Source of the DNA: Dolomedes plantarius
Lineage: Eukaryota > Arthropoda > Arachnida > Araneae > Dolomedidae
Length of the DNA: 64,000 bases
NCBI GenBank assembly: GCA_907164885.2
Contig: OU015496.1
Span: 190,461,051-190,525,050 of the forward strand
Direction of reading: 5' to 3'
The notes under the pieces were generated by a model. That model was given only the letters and a program-made list of their open reading frames with translations, was not told where the DNA came from and ran no database searches. The translations under genes and the position numbers were made by a program. Position 1 is the first letter of the stretch. Each line of letters begins with the position of its first letter. Below, in pieces: positions 48,815-60,160 of this stretch.

Positions 48815-49581
48815 CTAGGGGCTTCGCCCCTAGGCTTGCTACGCTCGCTCCTCTGGTGAATCAAGTGAATGAATGACTCAATAGTTGTTTACAGCGATTG
48901 AGTCATTCATTGTTTACATTGAAGCTTCCCCCCCCTCCCGGCGAAATGGATGAAGCCCGCCTATGGGTGAAAAATTGGATCTTCTTTCATGTCCTTCTGC
49001 AAAGGAAGCTAATGAGAAGTTTTTTTTGAAGTATTTCTTTAAAATTCAATTAAAAATCGAAATTTTAAGATAGAGACTTGAAATGAAGTTTATATGAATG
49101 AGAAAGCTTTCATCTTCCAGTTGATATAAATATTTTCTTTGTAACATAATAAGTCTGAGAGCATCGAATTTATATATCTCGAAACGCATAAATTTTTCCA
49201 AAAATTGGGTTTTCAATTTTAATAAAAATATCAGTCGGTTTTAAATTATTTTTAAACAAATGAGGTCTTGTTTGAAGGAGAAATGTCTGTAGTCTTAGAT
49301 TGTAAAAAAAAAAAACAAATTCTACGATCCTTTTTTGGCGAGTTATCGTAATCTGAACATGAAAAAGTCAATATTTTCCCACAAAACATAAAATAAAAAA
49401 AAAAAACTTAAAGTCCGACGAATATGAGACATGTCTTACTTTCTTCCCCACATTGTTCTGCATCGATTGGTATCGGTCTCGACCCCATATCCCCAGCGGT
49501 TTCGGAGGAGATAGCGTGACAAGCTTTTGACAGCGGCGTTGCCGGCAGCGGCAGCGGCAGCGTCAGTTACTTTTTTTTAGA
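48815..49581 (-). mobile_element. Helitron-like element, family H2
   Basis: On the minus strand it starts TCTAAAAAAAAGTAACTGAC at 49581 and ends in GGGGCGAAGCCCCTAG at 48815, with a strong GGGGC-GAA-GCCCC hairpin touching the CTAG end. The flank after CTAG is T. The other flank is T instead of the usual A. A repeat of GCCGCT units (about 49533-49560) lies near the 5' end. No ORF. Confidence 0.7.
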
Positions 49582-49594
49582 ATATATATATATA

Positions 49595-52500
49595 CTAGCT
49601 GAAGTACTCGGCGTTGCCCGGAATTTTAAGAAGGTTTGTTAATCAAAATCAATTTAAAAAATTAACACAGTATAAATTAGCCAAAAAAAAGCATGTGAAA
49701 TGTTATACATATCTCAGTATTTTGGTAGATGCAGTCTTTCATCATTGTACCACTAAAAGCTGTAAAGTAAAAATGTCAAATTGTGGAATGTTTGTTAACC
49801 AAAATCAATTTAAAAACTTAACACATTATAAATTACATAGCCAAAAAAAAAAAAGCATGTGAAATGTTATACATATCTCAGTATTTTGGTTAGATGCAGT
49901 CTTTCATCATTGTACCACTAAAAGCTGTAAAGTAAAAATGTCAAATTGTGGAATGTTTGTTATCCAAAATCAATTTAAAATCTAAACAATTTAGCAAGAT
50001 TTAACCTTCTATGTTTGGAGCAAAAGAAGCTGATAAGTAAAACATAAAATATACATACATTTATAATAAACCACTAAAAGCTGAAAAGGAAAAATGTCAA
50101 ATTGTCTTTTGGAAAGTAAAGCTGAAAAGTAAAAATGTCAATTTGTCGAATGTTTGTTAACCAAAATCAATTTAAAGACTAAACACAGTATAAATAACAT
50201 AGAAAAATAAGCATGTGAAATGTTATACACCCAAATAATTTTTAAAAAATCCAATATAAAAATATATAAATTTATAATTAACTCCTCAGAATTCATCTAG
50301 ATTTAACCTTTCATCTTTGGAGCAAAAGAAGCTGAAAAGTAAAACATAAAATATATACATTTATAATAAACCATTAAAAGCTGAAAAGGAAAAAATGTCA
50401 AATTGTCTCTTGGAAAGTTAAGAGTTTTAAAAAGTAAAGCTGAAAAGTAAAAATGTCATTTTGGCGAATATTTGTTAAACAAAATTGATTAAAAAAGTAA
50501 ACACAGCATAAATAACATTTAAAAAAAAAACATGTGAAATGTTATACACATCTCAGAATTTTAGTAGATTCAGCCTTTCATTTTTCAAGTTTAAATTAAA
50601 AATGTCAAATTGTCTAATGTTTGTTAACAAAAAGTAATTTAAAAACTAAACACAGTATAAATAACATAGATTTAATAACAGTATAAATATCATAAAATAT
50701 ATACATTTATAATAAATCACTAAAAGCTTAAAAGTAAAAATGTCTAATTGTCCATATAAATACCTCCATAAATGCAGGATTCTGCAGCCAAAAAAATATA
50801 TAAATAAAGTATTAAAGTATTTGTTAAAGGAACTGACTGATGAAAAAATTAACAGAAATCTGCAGTTTGGGCTACACGCACCATAAATGCAAGATTCTGT
50901 AGCAATAATAGAAACATTCTGTCCTTATTAAACTCCATATAAATCTCTGTTCAATTAAACTGATCCAAATATCATCTGAAGTACCTTCATAAACTATGTT
51001 TCTCGTTTCTTGATTCGGGGTTCAATATGAATGTTTGTTAACCAAAGTCAACTTAAAAACTAAACACAGTATAAATAGCATAGGAAAAAAACGTGTGAAA
51101 TGTTATACACATCTCAGAATTTAGATAGATTCAGCCTTTCATCACTAAAAGCTGAAAAGTAAAATTGTCAAATTGTCTTTTGCCTTGTGAACTCTGCATG
51201 AAAAATTAAACATAGTATAAAAAAGGGATGGGAAATGTCATACACATCAATACTAAAAAACAACGAATAAATTTTGGTTCGAATTTGACTCTTAGTGTGC
51301 TTCAAAATAGTTGAAACTCTTGAAAATAGTTGTTCTCAGATGTACGTGCTTCCAAACGTTGATGACCAGAATAAAGCTTGACTATGCAGTGAAGGATATT
51401 TATATCTGGGCAGGTATGATTTATGAGTACAACAAAGAGACTCGATTGAATTTCTCTTTAAGTTAAATGTCAGATTGCAACTCTATGCATTCCATTTGAC
51501 AATTTGCTAGCATTATATCTATATCGACTGTAAATAGAATAGAAAACATGCAAAAACAAAAATTGTTTATTTTCCCCGAAGTCCTGAAATCAATTTTAAA
51601 TTCTTGTACTAAATCGGAAAGTAGGGCTGCGTATTTTATAACATTTATAGAATTGTGCTTGGGAAATTAAAATAGTACCATTAAGATTTTTATGCAGTTA
51701 TAGGCATTTTAGCTAAATTTCAATAAAAATTACTTCAAATTGACCAATTTATAGAAAAAGTATGCTATTTACAGTTAAGTTTTTGTTTCTTTTTTTTAAT
51801 TTTTAAGTGCTATTTTACCATAAAGCACCAAAAAAAACTTTTAAAAAATCATTTTTTAAAACAAACAAATGGAATAGCTAAACACAAACATAGTTAACCG
51901 TAAATAAATCGCAAAACTGTGCTTAAGTTTAGACTGATTCTTTTTAGTTAAGATATACTAATTTTTATGCTTTTAAAAGTACATCGTGAATTATAAAATT
52001 AAGAACAATATAAAATACAGTAACGGATTATTGCTTCTTTTAGGAAACAACAAAACAATGTTTCAAATTCAAACTTGTGTAACTACTGCCACTCGCTGCT
52101 ACTGTCGTCTGATGAGCAAAAAAAAAAAAAAAAATTAAATAATTCAATATTATTCTGATTTTTCACGCTAGTGGAAAAAATGCCACGCCCACTTTACAGT
52201 CACTTGAAATAATTAAACACACACAAATATATAAATTACACAAAAGGTTTTTTTTTTAAAAATTCTGTAATGTGTCTAAATCTCCACTATGGAAATATAT
52301 CGGAGAATTCCATCATTTTAATAAGAAATTTCTAAAATGAAAATAGCAACAAATAACGTCTGTTTATAATCTGAAGACGATGTTAATTTCACTGAAATGT
52401 TTTAAAATATAAATTTTAGATAAGAAATATTTAACGCATTTACTACGCATTACATCGTTTCAATAAGAAATGTCTGAAATGAAAATGGCAACAGAGAACG

Positions 52501-52913
52501 TTTGTTTACAAAATAACACGGCGAAAATAAACGACGATCGTTAATCGAAATGTCTTAAAGTATAAAATCTGACTTGAAAGATTATTATTTTCATTTATTA
52601 TTCTGGTTTAATATATAACTTGAAACTTTTTGATTTTATTTATTTTTATCTTTTCGCTCGCTGTGAGCTAACCCTAACGTGGACGCCATATTCAGAGGGA
52701 TGATGCCACAAAGTGTAACAGCTTACATTTAGTTTCAAAATTGTGGTTTTTTATTAATTAAAAATCAACGGTAATTAATTTCGATTTTTGAAGTTCTTCA
52801 GACCCTCGGCTGTTTTTAAAGACGCCTGTATTTAAAATTTCACGATCGTTGCTCCTAAACTGTGGATTTCTATACAATTACAGAGATACAAACATTCATT
52901 TTTATATATTAGA
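49595..52913 (-). mobile_element. Helitron, family H3 (3.3 kb), carrying a repeat array
   Basis: On the minus strand it begins TCTAATATATAAAAATGAAT at 52913 and ends GAGTACTTCAGCTAG at 49595, flanked by A and T. The 3' region has a CCGGGCAACGCCGAG motif, a common pattern in arthropod Helitrons. There is no Rep/helicase ORF, so it is non-autonomous despite its length. The 3' half is an array of diverged units (49618-51200). Confidence 0.85.
49618..51200. repeat. Diverged repeat array inside Helitron H3
   Basis: The motif GTTTGTTAACCAAAATCAAT recurs near 49634, 49790, 49960, 50152, 50469, 50618 and 51034. It is usually followed by AACACAGTATAAAT, GTGAAATGTTATACA, TCTCAG(T/A)ATTTTGGTAGAT and CTAAAAGCTG(T/A)AAAGTAAAAATGTC. 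Unit length is about 160-190 bp, with deletions in later units. The first two units are closest to each other. Confidence 0.85.
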
Positions 52914-52976
52914 TATATCATGAAGCTACAGAAGGAGGAGCAGCTCCGTATTAGAAAAGTGTCTCCCATTTGGTCG

Positions 52977-52993
52977 CCACCACTAGGTGGCGC
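52977..52993 (+). promoter_or_regulatory. CTCF-like motif (possible insulator site)
   Basis: CCACCACTAGGTGGCGC closely resembles the core of the CTCF motif (CCASYAGRKGGC-like). It lies 64 bp past the Helitron H3 end, in sequence assigned to no element. Motif only; binding is unproven. Confidence 0.3.
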
Positions 52994-53189
52994 GCGCGCC
53001 TGTACTGATGCCTCTATAACACGGAAACCATACGCTTTAATATGGATATTTTTCGTATTTTTCAAAAGAAATGTTTTTTTTAACTGCGTTTATAATATGA
53101 ATTTATTTATTCAACTTAACAATTGTTTATATTAATTCAAAATGTCTATTTGAACAGCTTTTTTTGTTAAACTTCATTAAAATTCTTAA

Positions 53190-53906
53190 GGGGGAGGTCA
53201 CCTTTGCATGCACAAAAATACACTGATTTTACTACCAGGCTTAATGTGTTGTCAAACAGTTAATTTTTAATTAATTTAAACCAATTTTTAAAGGTGAGTT
53301 GTACAAAGTTTTATCTATTAGAAAAAAAAACAGAATTTTTGGGAGATTATTAGAAATTATTTTAAGAAAAAAATGTTTTATGAATAGTGAATCTTAGATC
53401 AATGCAATGTGCAGATTTTTTAAAAAACTATAAGAGATATATATTAAATTATTTGTATATATTTTATCCATAGGTTATAATTTAATCTACACCAAAAATA
53501 GTTACCATATTTCACATAAAAATATTTTTTCAGGCAAATGTATTGTAATGTACAAAAAAGTATAAATTAAAAAAAAAGTTTCTTCGAAAAAATACCTAAA
53601 TTTAGGTAGAAATTGTAGAAACATGCAAGATATACATGCATACAAAAAATTTTAGCAATTTGTGATGATTAGTTTTGAAGAAATAGTGCGCACAACTTTC
53701 AAAATAACAGTTTTTAGAAAAAGAAATTAAAGTTTAAATTTTCTATAAATTACTTTACAATTAGCTTTATACATTTGGCCATAAAATCGGTTCTAATTGT
53801 AGTATCGACTTAAATTTTTTTCATAAGATTCCTTACATTCCATTCTTTAAAATTAAATCATAACAAAAAATTGAGGTTTTTGAAGTGTTTAAAGTGATCT
53901 CCCTCC
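53190..53906. mobile_element. TTAA-flanked element (717 bp), family P3
   Basis: TTAA at 53186-53189 and 53907-53910. Ends GGGGGAGGTCACCTTTG and, inverted, GGAGGGAGATCACTTT. The interior is AT-rich with no ORF. TTAA targets point to the piggyBac class. Confidence 0.78.
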
Positions 53907-53910
53907 TTAA

Positions 53911-54787
53911 AAAGGAAATGAGTAAATAATGATCCATTATTTTCTAGAGCGAGCTAGTTACACAAAGTATGGGTTTTATTCTACTTATAGTAAAAAGATC
54001 GGAAAATATTAATTTTTTATTTAATTATACACAACAGATTTTGCATAAGCATTTATTGTGACAACATTGTTTATCATACAATGAAAACTAACTTAACAGT
54101 AATTAAATTCTATATTAAGGTTTCAGCATATTCACCAGTTTTAGGAAGTTTTCATAGTGGAAATATTTTATTTCTGTGAACAATTTAAAAAATAATGATG
54201 GCTTTAGCTCAGACGTGTATCTTAATTTGCCATAACCATAAAATATGTTGAATAGAAGAAAAGTATTTCATAATTATAAAGAATTGAAACTAACAACATA
54301 CACTATTAATTCATTATTATAAAATAAAAATTAATGCTTGATATACAATTTACTATAGATAAATTTGAACAAAAAATTATACATGACAGGTTTTACAGAT
54401 ATTTATAACATTATTTATTGATATTCAATTCAAAAGTAATATAAAATAAAAGCTTAAATTTAATAATAAATGTGATTTATAATTTTGACAGTTTTCTTAA
54501 TTTTTTAACTTTAGCACAGAGTTGAGAATTTTTATTTTCTTGTTTGCATATAAAATGCATGCGCGGAATTAGAAAAAAGTTGATAACATTTTGAATTAAA
54601 TTAATGTTTTGTTGCTCGTTGCAACCTATTTTCTGGCATAGGAGGACCAGTATAAATTTCTTTTATAACTTGAAAAATTAATTTATTATTTAGTTTATTA
54701 AATTTTAGAGTTTTGATTATTGCAATTTCTAGAATATTAATTACTTTTAAAAACAATTCTGAAGGGTATAATAAAGAACGTTAACTC
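53911..54787. other. AT-rich intergenic sequence
   Basis: Nothing supported. Confidence 0.35.
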
Positions 54788-55817
54788 ATTATGCCATCGA
54801 TTAATTATGCCATCGATTCATTATGCCATCAATAAATACCAAATTTCCTAGTCCTGATGCTCACATCCACCCCCACACAAGAATACCTCCACCGGCATGC
54901 TCAACTGTTCCTACTAAGTTCTTGGGATTAAGTTCCTCATTTTTTTCTTCTCCATACAATTATACGCCCATCAGCACCAAAAACGTTCATCGGCAAATAA
55001 GATATTATTCCAATAGGTTTGGGGCATATTTATCATTGACAGTGCGAAGGGAAGCCTAAACTTTCTGTTTTTCTCACTCACAAAAAATTTTCTATGGGCA
55101 TAACGCCCATGTAATCCAGCTGTTCTGAGAACTCGTCAAAAAATTTCAGGGGAAATTGAAGTAGAAAATGTTTCATTGAATTCTGCAGATACTTTTACAG
55201 CACTCAAACGTGAATTTTTCACAAATTTTCTAATTATAAATCTCTGATCAAGTTTTGTTAACTTTGCCGGACGGCCTTTTCTTACCTTGTTTTCGTTCCA
55301 ATTTTCTTCTTTAAAGCGTTTTTTCACATACTGCACAGTAGAATGGGATAAATTAAGTAATTTAGCAATATTCCGAACTGATTTACCACTATTATGATGA
55401 AAAATAATCCATTTTCGAATGCTGTTTGTTGTTTCTTTACGACTACGAGCCATTTTTAAATAATAAATAGAATATTACGGAGTAGGCAAGCGAAAATTAA
55501 AGCCAAACGATATTTTAAATGCCACCACAATTCAAAAATAAAAATAAAGCGCCAGACGATAATTTTAATTATGAAGTTATCCGAAAATATTTCAGTGTTC
55601 GATGACTTTTGTGAGGTAAAGTTTTTGTTACTTTTTGATTACTGGTTTCTTAAAAATAAAGTTTTACTATGTTTTCAAAATATTTCATGTAGTTTTGTTA
55701 ATAATAGATTATAGATCTTATTATTAAATGCCCATTCTGAAATATTCATTTTAATTAATGGATAGACCCCTATTTCATTGAAATTCGTAAGTGTACGAAC
55801 ACTTTTGGGAGCCACTG
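54788..55817 (-). mobile_element. Tc1-type transposon, family T1, truncated copy 2
   Basis: The right TIR (about 55585-55817) starts, on the minus strand, CAGTGGCTCCCAAAAGTGTT, with TA beyond it. No left TIR is present. The element stops at 54788-54830 in three tandem copies of a CATTATGCCATCGATT-like unit, whose sequence derives from the transposase frame itself. Confidence 0.85.
54822..55453 (-). pseudogene. Tc1-type transposase, family T1, degraded
   Basis: The first 100 codons from 55453 are open: MARSRKETTNSIRKWIIFHH, the helix-turn-helix SVRNIAKLLNLSHSTVQYVK, then RKGRPAKLTKLDQRFI and SAVKVSAEFNETF. After 55136 the catalytic region survives only in shifting frames: a VFGADGR-like stretch, NPKNLVGTVEHAGGGILVW and LGNLVFIDGIMN. 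The second Asp and the Glu motifs are beyond the truncation. It carries more of the transposase than copy 1 at 3963 and supports the family assignment. Confidence 0.85.
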
Positions 55818-55915
55818 TATATTTTACTTAAAGAATCTCAAAATAAACGTTTATTTCGGAGCAGTATCAAAATTAAACTGCCTACAGATTATCGATCATT
55901 CTTCAAGAGCTGTAT

Positions 55916-56060
55916 AATCTGTAGGCCGGAAAGTCCCTTCGTGAGGTTTGTAAGGATGGGAGGAAGGTATGATCCCCTCAGATGTACCCCTGGGGGTGTT
56001 CGGTCAAAATTGTGGTGACCGTCCCCATTCAGTCCTGTAAGGGGTGTACAGAGAAACAAA
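55916..56060 (+). mobile_element. tRNA-derived SINE, family A, body only
   Basis: GTAGGCCGGAAAGTCCCTTC, GGTATGATCCCCTCAGATGT and GTTCGGTCAAAATTGTGGTGA match the body of the family. The head is missing. The tail runs into AAAC and CA/GA microsatellite. Confidence 0.65.
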
Positions 56061-56069
56061 CAAACAAAT

Positions 56070-56106
<37 letters not shown>
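56056..56106. repeat. AAAC, CA and GA microsatellite
   Basis: Consecutive AAAC, CA and GA repeats at the SINE tail. Confidence 0.95.
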
Positions 56107-56110
<4 letters not shown>

Positions 56111-56257
56111 AGAAACGAGGGCACAGGAGAGAGGAAAGGACTATAGCATCTCCCCCCTCCCCTCGCTCTCTATTAAAATCCGGTCGTTAATTTATTATAT
56201 TCGTGAATTCCCAATACATGCCTGGTATTAATTAATTAATCAATTGAAAATTAATCA

Positions 56258-56295
<38 letters not shown>

Positions 56296-57116
56296 TAACA
56301 ATTTAATAAATTAACAATTACAATTAATTATTAATTATAAAGTAATGAAACTGCTACATTATGAGAAGTCAAATTAATATAACTCATAAATTTTAATATA
56401 ATAAATAAATAAATTAATTTTAACCTTGTTTAAGATTTGTTTCAAAGATTTTAAGTTTGAATAACTTTTTCCTAGCATTTTAAACGAAATTAATTCGTGT
56501 GATACTGCCCCAATAAATGCTGCATTAGGAATTATAAGTGAGTTGAAATACATTACGACCGTGGTAAATGACCTTTTTTATTTTCATAATCTGTTTTGCT
56601 CGTTTAGTCACATGCGTAGTCACAGAATTCATTTTTAGCATAATTTTCACTCATCCAGCTTCAATTCCGCACATACATAATTCGCAACCAAACCCTCTCT
56701 CTCTCTCTTTTTCCCCCTTTGGTCCCGTCAGCAATGCGTAGATGACGTTCCGCTCCTTACAGTTGCTATCTTTCGAGAACTATAACTCTCGAGAATGTGG
56801 CCGCTTCAGCTAAAAAACTGGCACGTGGAGACGCAATCTCGAGCGCTGAATCAGCTCTGGTTAAATCTCAAAATTTTCTCCCATCCAGTTAAACGTAATT
56901 TATGTCACGTTAAAATCTTATGACAAAGAGCGAGCCAGGGGCTTTTAAGATAAGCATAACTATTCTCTAGAAGCGGGGCATACACTCCAACACGCACTTC
57001 CGTTGGTTTAGCTAATACTTGATATGTATAGCGGAATTGTGTTTTCATAGTATTTCTTTAAGGCATAGGCTTTTCATGGAGGAAACACACGGAAGAAGAC
57101 GAAATCCTAGGGGCAA
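56107..57116. other. Unclassified sequence
   Basis: Includes a TA run (56265-56292), a CT-rich block (56695-56720) and a less AT-rich stretch at 56720-57000 with TCTCGAGA-type palindromes. No gene recognised. Confidence 0.3.
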
Positions 57117-57143
57117 ATATATATATATATATATATAGATATA

Positions 57144-57348
57144 CAGTGGCGCACCCAGGATTTTTTTCTTGGGGGGGCCGAGATGAATGGATAATTCATC
57201 TCGGCCTCATTCTCTCATATATATAAATATTTATAATGCATTGGGGGGGGGCGAGATGAACGAATAAAAATATTTATAATGCAAAATCAATATTTCTACT
57301 TCATTGGGAGGGGGCAGGGCCCCCTGCCCCCCCCTGGGTACGCCACTT
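57144..57348. mobile_element. hAT MITE, same end family as 22525-22599
   Basis: Ends CAGTGGCGCACCCAGG and, inverted, AAGTGGCGTACCCAGG. G-rich blocks and a repeated CGAGATGAA(T/C)G motif lie within. The TSD is blurred by TA-rich flanks. Confidence 0.72.
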
Positions 57349-57360
57349 CATATATATATA

Positions 57361-57720
57361 TGTAGAAACCTGTCCGCGTACTGCACGGCGGAACTAGATT
57401 CCCTTATACTCAGTAAGACAGTACTCAACTAAAGACAGAGTCACTGCTTAAACACAAATACTGTATTACATTTAGAACAATTATTTACAATAGTTATGGT
57501 TCCAAGTTACGTCGCAGCACGTCTGCTGCTGGGCAAATTTTGCCAAATGGAGAAAGGGATCGCAGCCGTCTGCCGCATTCAATTCAACGTCTCGTCTCGA
57601 CGAAAGTTCATTCCCCTCTGCCATCACCCTTCGCTCCTTTGCTCTATCCAAGGGGCGCTGTCGTCTGCATGGAAAGCATAGCAGGAAATCCTCCTAGCAG
57701 GCGTTATACCCTTTTCTACA
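57361..57720 (-). repeat. 3' LTR (360 bp)
   Basis: Starts TGTAGAAA and ends TTTCTACA, a perfect 8-bp inverted terminal repeat. The only difference from the other LTR is A at 57470 against G at 62636. Short frames inside it are not genes. Confidence 0.97.
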
Positions 57721-57866
57721 ACCTCGGCCGTCCTAAAAGCTGACGTCCTCGGAAGCAGGTAATGTCCCTCCATCACTCAGGTGTATGTCGACATCTGTGC
57801 AGAAGCATAGGTACAGGAACCTTCTCTCTAGAACGCTACATCAAGTTCAAACTTCATCTGCATATA

Positions 57867-57926
57867 AAGAAACAAAACAAAACAAAACAAAAAACAAAAC
57901 AAACAAACAAACAAACAAACAAAAAA
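57867..57926. repeat. AAAAC and AAAC microsatellite in the retrotransposon 3' region
   Basis: Lies between the integrase stop and the 3' LTR. Simple repeat. Confidence 0.95.
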
Positions 57927-57966
57927 GGATATCTGGACCCCATAAAGATGTCCAACTTTTCGGTTA

Positions 57967-59682
57967 TTAGACAGCGGTGGCCCACGGCTTCATGTGGTCT
58001 GCTGCCGTTGAAGTTACGTTCGGCCCTTCGTGGTTGCCAAGTTTCTCTACGTCGTAGCGGTCATTGGCTTTAACTCTTGTCACACGATAAGGTCCAAGGA
58101 ATTTTGACCGCAGCTTCAGTCCCGATCCAAACTGCGTTCTTTGGATGGCGACGAGTTCTCCTTCCTTGTATACATTTGGTTTCTTCCTCTTTTTATTGAA
58201 CGTTTTCCTATTTTCTTCTTGAATTTTCAGGATATTTCTCTTGGCGTCTTCCCTGATTTCTTCCCGATTTTTTAGAGTGCACGCAACGCTTTCCTCTTCT
58301 AGTAACTGCTTGAGTCTTAAGTCTTCTTTACTTTTCATTTTCACTCCTGTCAGGAGCTCGAACGGTGACCACTTAGTACTTCTGGAGGTCGTACTATTAA
58401 TTATTCTTTGCACGGAGTCAACGTACTTAAACCATTTGGTAGGATCGGCGAGGGAAAGTTTCGTTAATATTGGGATCAATATTGCGTGAATTCTTTCGAT
58501 CTGACCATTCCCTCTAGCAACTCCCGTCGTAATTTGTAGATGCTGTATTGACTCCTCTGCACAATACTCGCTGAATTCTTTTGAGGTGAAAGAAGCTCCT
58601 CTATCTGTTATTATTCTATTCGGATTTCCAAATGTAGTCTGTTGTGATCTTAGCTTGTCCAGTGCATCTCGAGTCGTAGTGGATTTCACTGGGTACAACC
58701 ATGTAAATTTCGTGAAAGCATCCACCACTGTAAAAATGTAGTTATAATTTTTGTTCGTAGATGGAAGCGGGCCAACGAAATCAATATTATAGGTGCTTAA
58801 CGGAGTAGCCTCCTTTGGGATGGGATTCAAGAAACCCTCCATTTTTCCCCGCTTTTTGTTACCCAAAATGCAATCAACGCAGTTGGCTATAACATTTTCT
58901 ATTTGTTTTCTAGCTTTGGGGACGTAAAAATCTTGTTTCAGAGCTTCTTCTGTTTTCGCGACGGCAAAATGACCTTTATTATGTATTTCTTTTATTATTT
59001 GTTGCTGCATTGCCTGTGGAACGACTAACAATTCTCTTCCATTTTCAAATCTGTATAACACCTCGTTCTTCACTAAATAGTCATTTATCTCCCCTTCTTC
59101 TCTTATGTGGGAGGGTGACATTTTTTCTTTCGCGGCTCTACTTTCACTTTCTCCCTGACCAGCGAGGTCGTTGAACTCACATTTGTTTCCTTCACTAGAG
59201 AGGGGTGTCTGGCTCGCACTTGGGGGTGCATCCGTGATTTCGCGTGGGGGAAATCTTGCGGGTTCTTGAATATCTCTTTGTCGGTTCGCGTGCTTTTCTC
59301 CTCCTTTCCTTATCAGAGCTTTTATAGTTTTTACATATTCATCTTCCTCTTGAGCCGCTAAAATCCTGGCAGTTACTTCGTTATGTGACCGGGTGACTAT
59401 GAAGACGGTGTTACGACTCAAAGCGTCCACATGATTCATTTGTTTCCCTGGTCGGTGAACAATCTCGTAATCAAATTCTTCGAGGGCTATCACCCATCTT
59501 GCGACTTTAGGAGTAAGGTCTTTTTTGTCGAGAGTCTTCTTGAATGCATCACAATCTGTTACAATCTTGAACTTCGAACCCAGTAGATAGTGTCTAAATT
59601 TCTTCACGGATTCAATAACCGCAAGCACTTCCAATTCGTAGCTACAGCACTTTTCCTGTTGGGGTGTAGTTTTTTTACTCAT
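57967..59682 (-). pseudogene. pol fragment: RNase H end and integrase
   Basis: 571 codons are open. Residues 1-90 are the C-terminal RNase H part (YELEVLAVIESVKKFRHYL, then VDALSR at 85-90). The integrase zinc-binding domain has H234, H238, C268 and C271. The catalytic core has D301 (IDFVGPLP), D360 (TDRGASF) and E396 (GNGQIERIHA), exactly 35 residues apart, the canonical DD35E. The C-terminal part has GPYRVTRVKANDRYDV, like the GPY/F module. All integrase catalytic residues are intact, but the frame has no natural start because it is cut off from the RT frame upstream. Confidence 0.93.
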
Positions 59683-60160
59683 AAATGAATTGGATGGAGT
59701 TTGTCGTCATCAGATTTCTGCAGTAGCACTGCACCGAATCCATGACTACTTGCATCTGTATGCAGTTCCATTTCTGCCCCCTGCTTAAAGATGTGTAGAA
59801 CGGGGCTTTGTGAAAGCATTCCCTTAAGTTTCTGAACAGCTTCTCTCTGTTCGGGCCCCAAACCTAAATTCTGTATTATTTCTAAGTAGATCACTCAAGG
59901 GTTTAGCTATCCTCGAATACTGAGGGATAAACTTTCTAAAATACCCGGTAAGACCGAGAAAACTTTGCACTTGTTTAGTTGTTTTTGGCTCTGGAAATTT
60001 TTTGACTGCCAAGGTTTTGCTTTCAGAGGGCCGAATTGTTCCATTCTCAATAACGTAACCAAGGAATTCAATTTTGCGCATTAAAAATTCTTCTTAAAAT
60101 TGAGCTCTAATCCATAATCTGACGCTACTTTAAGGACGCGTTTTAATTTTTCTAATCCCT
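59679..60160 (-). pseudogene. pol fragment: RT connection and RNase H start, frameshifted
   Basis: Two short frames carry the region between the RT palm and RNase H: one (60081-59824) has FLGYVIENGTIRPSESK and VQSFLGLTGYFRKFIPQYS; the next (59894-59679) has PVLHIFKQGAEMELHTDASS with the RNase H Asp and GFGAVLLQ. The upstream and downstream frames are out of register at about 60155, 59890 and 59680, so at least three indels separate them. Confidence 0.88.

Noticed and set aside
49618..51200. A CRISPR array
   Set aside because: Units are long and diverged with no constant repeat and spacer pattern, and the context is a eukaryotic Helitron.
54823..55059. Plus-strand frame of 78 codons
   Set aside because: It is antisense to the degraded Tc1 transposase.
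57496..57743. Short frames in the LTR (also at 62662-62847)
   Set aside because: Identical frames in both LTRs, in a noncoding terminal repeat and on the strand opposite to the element.
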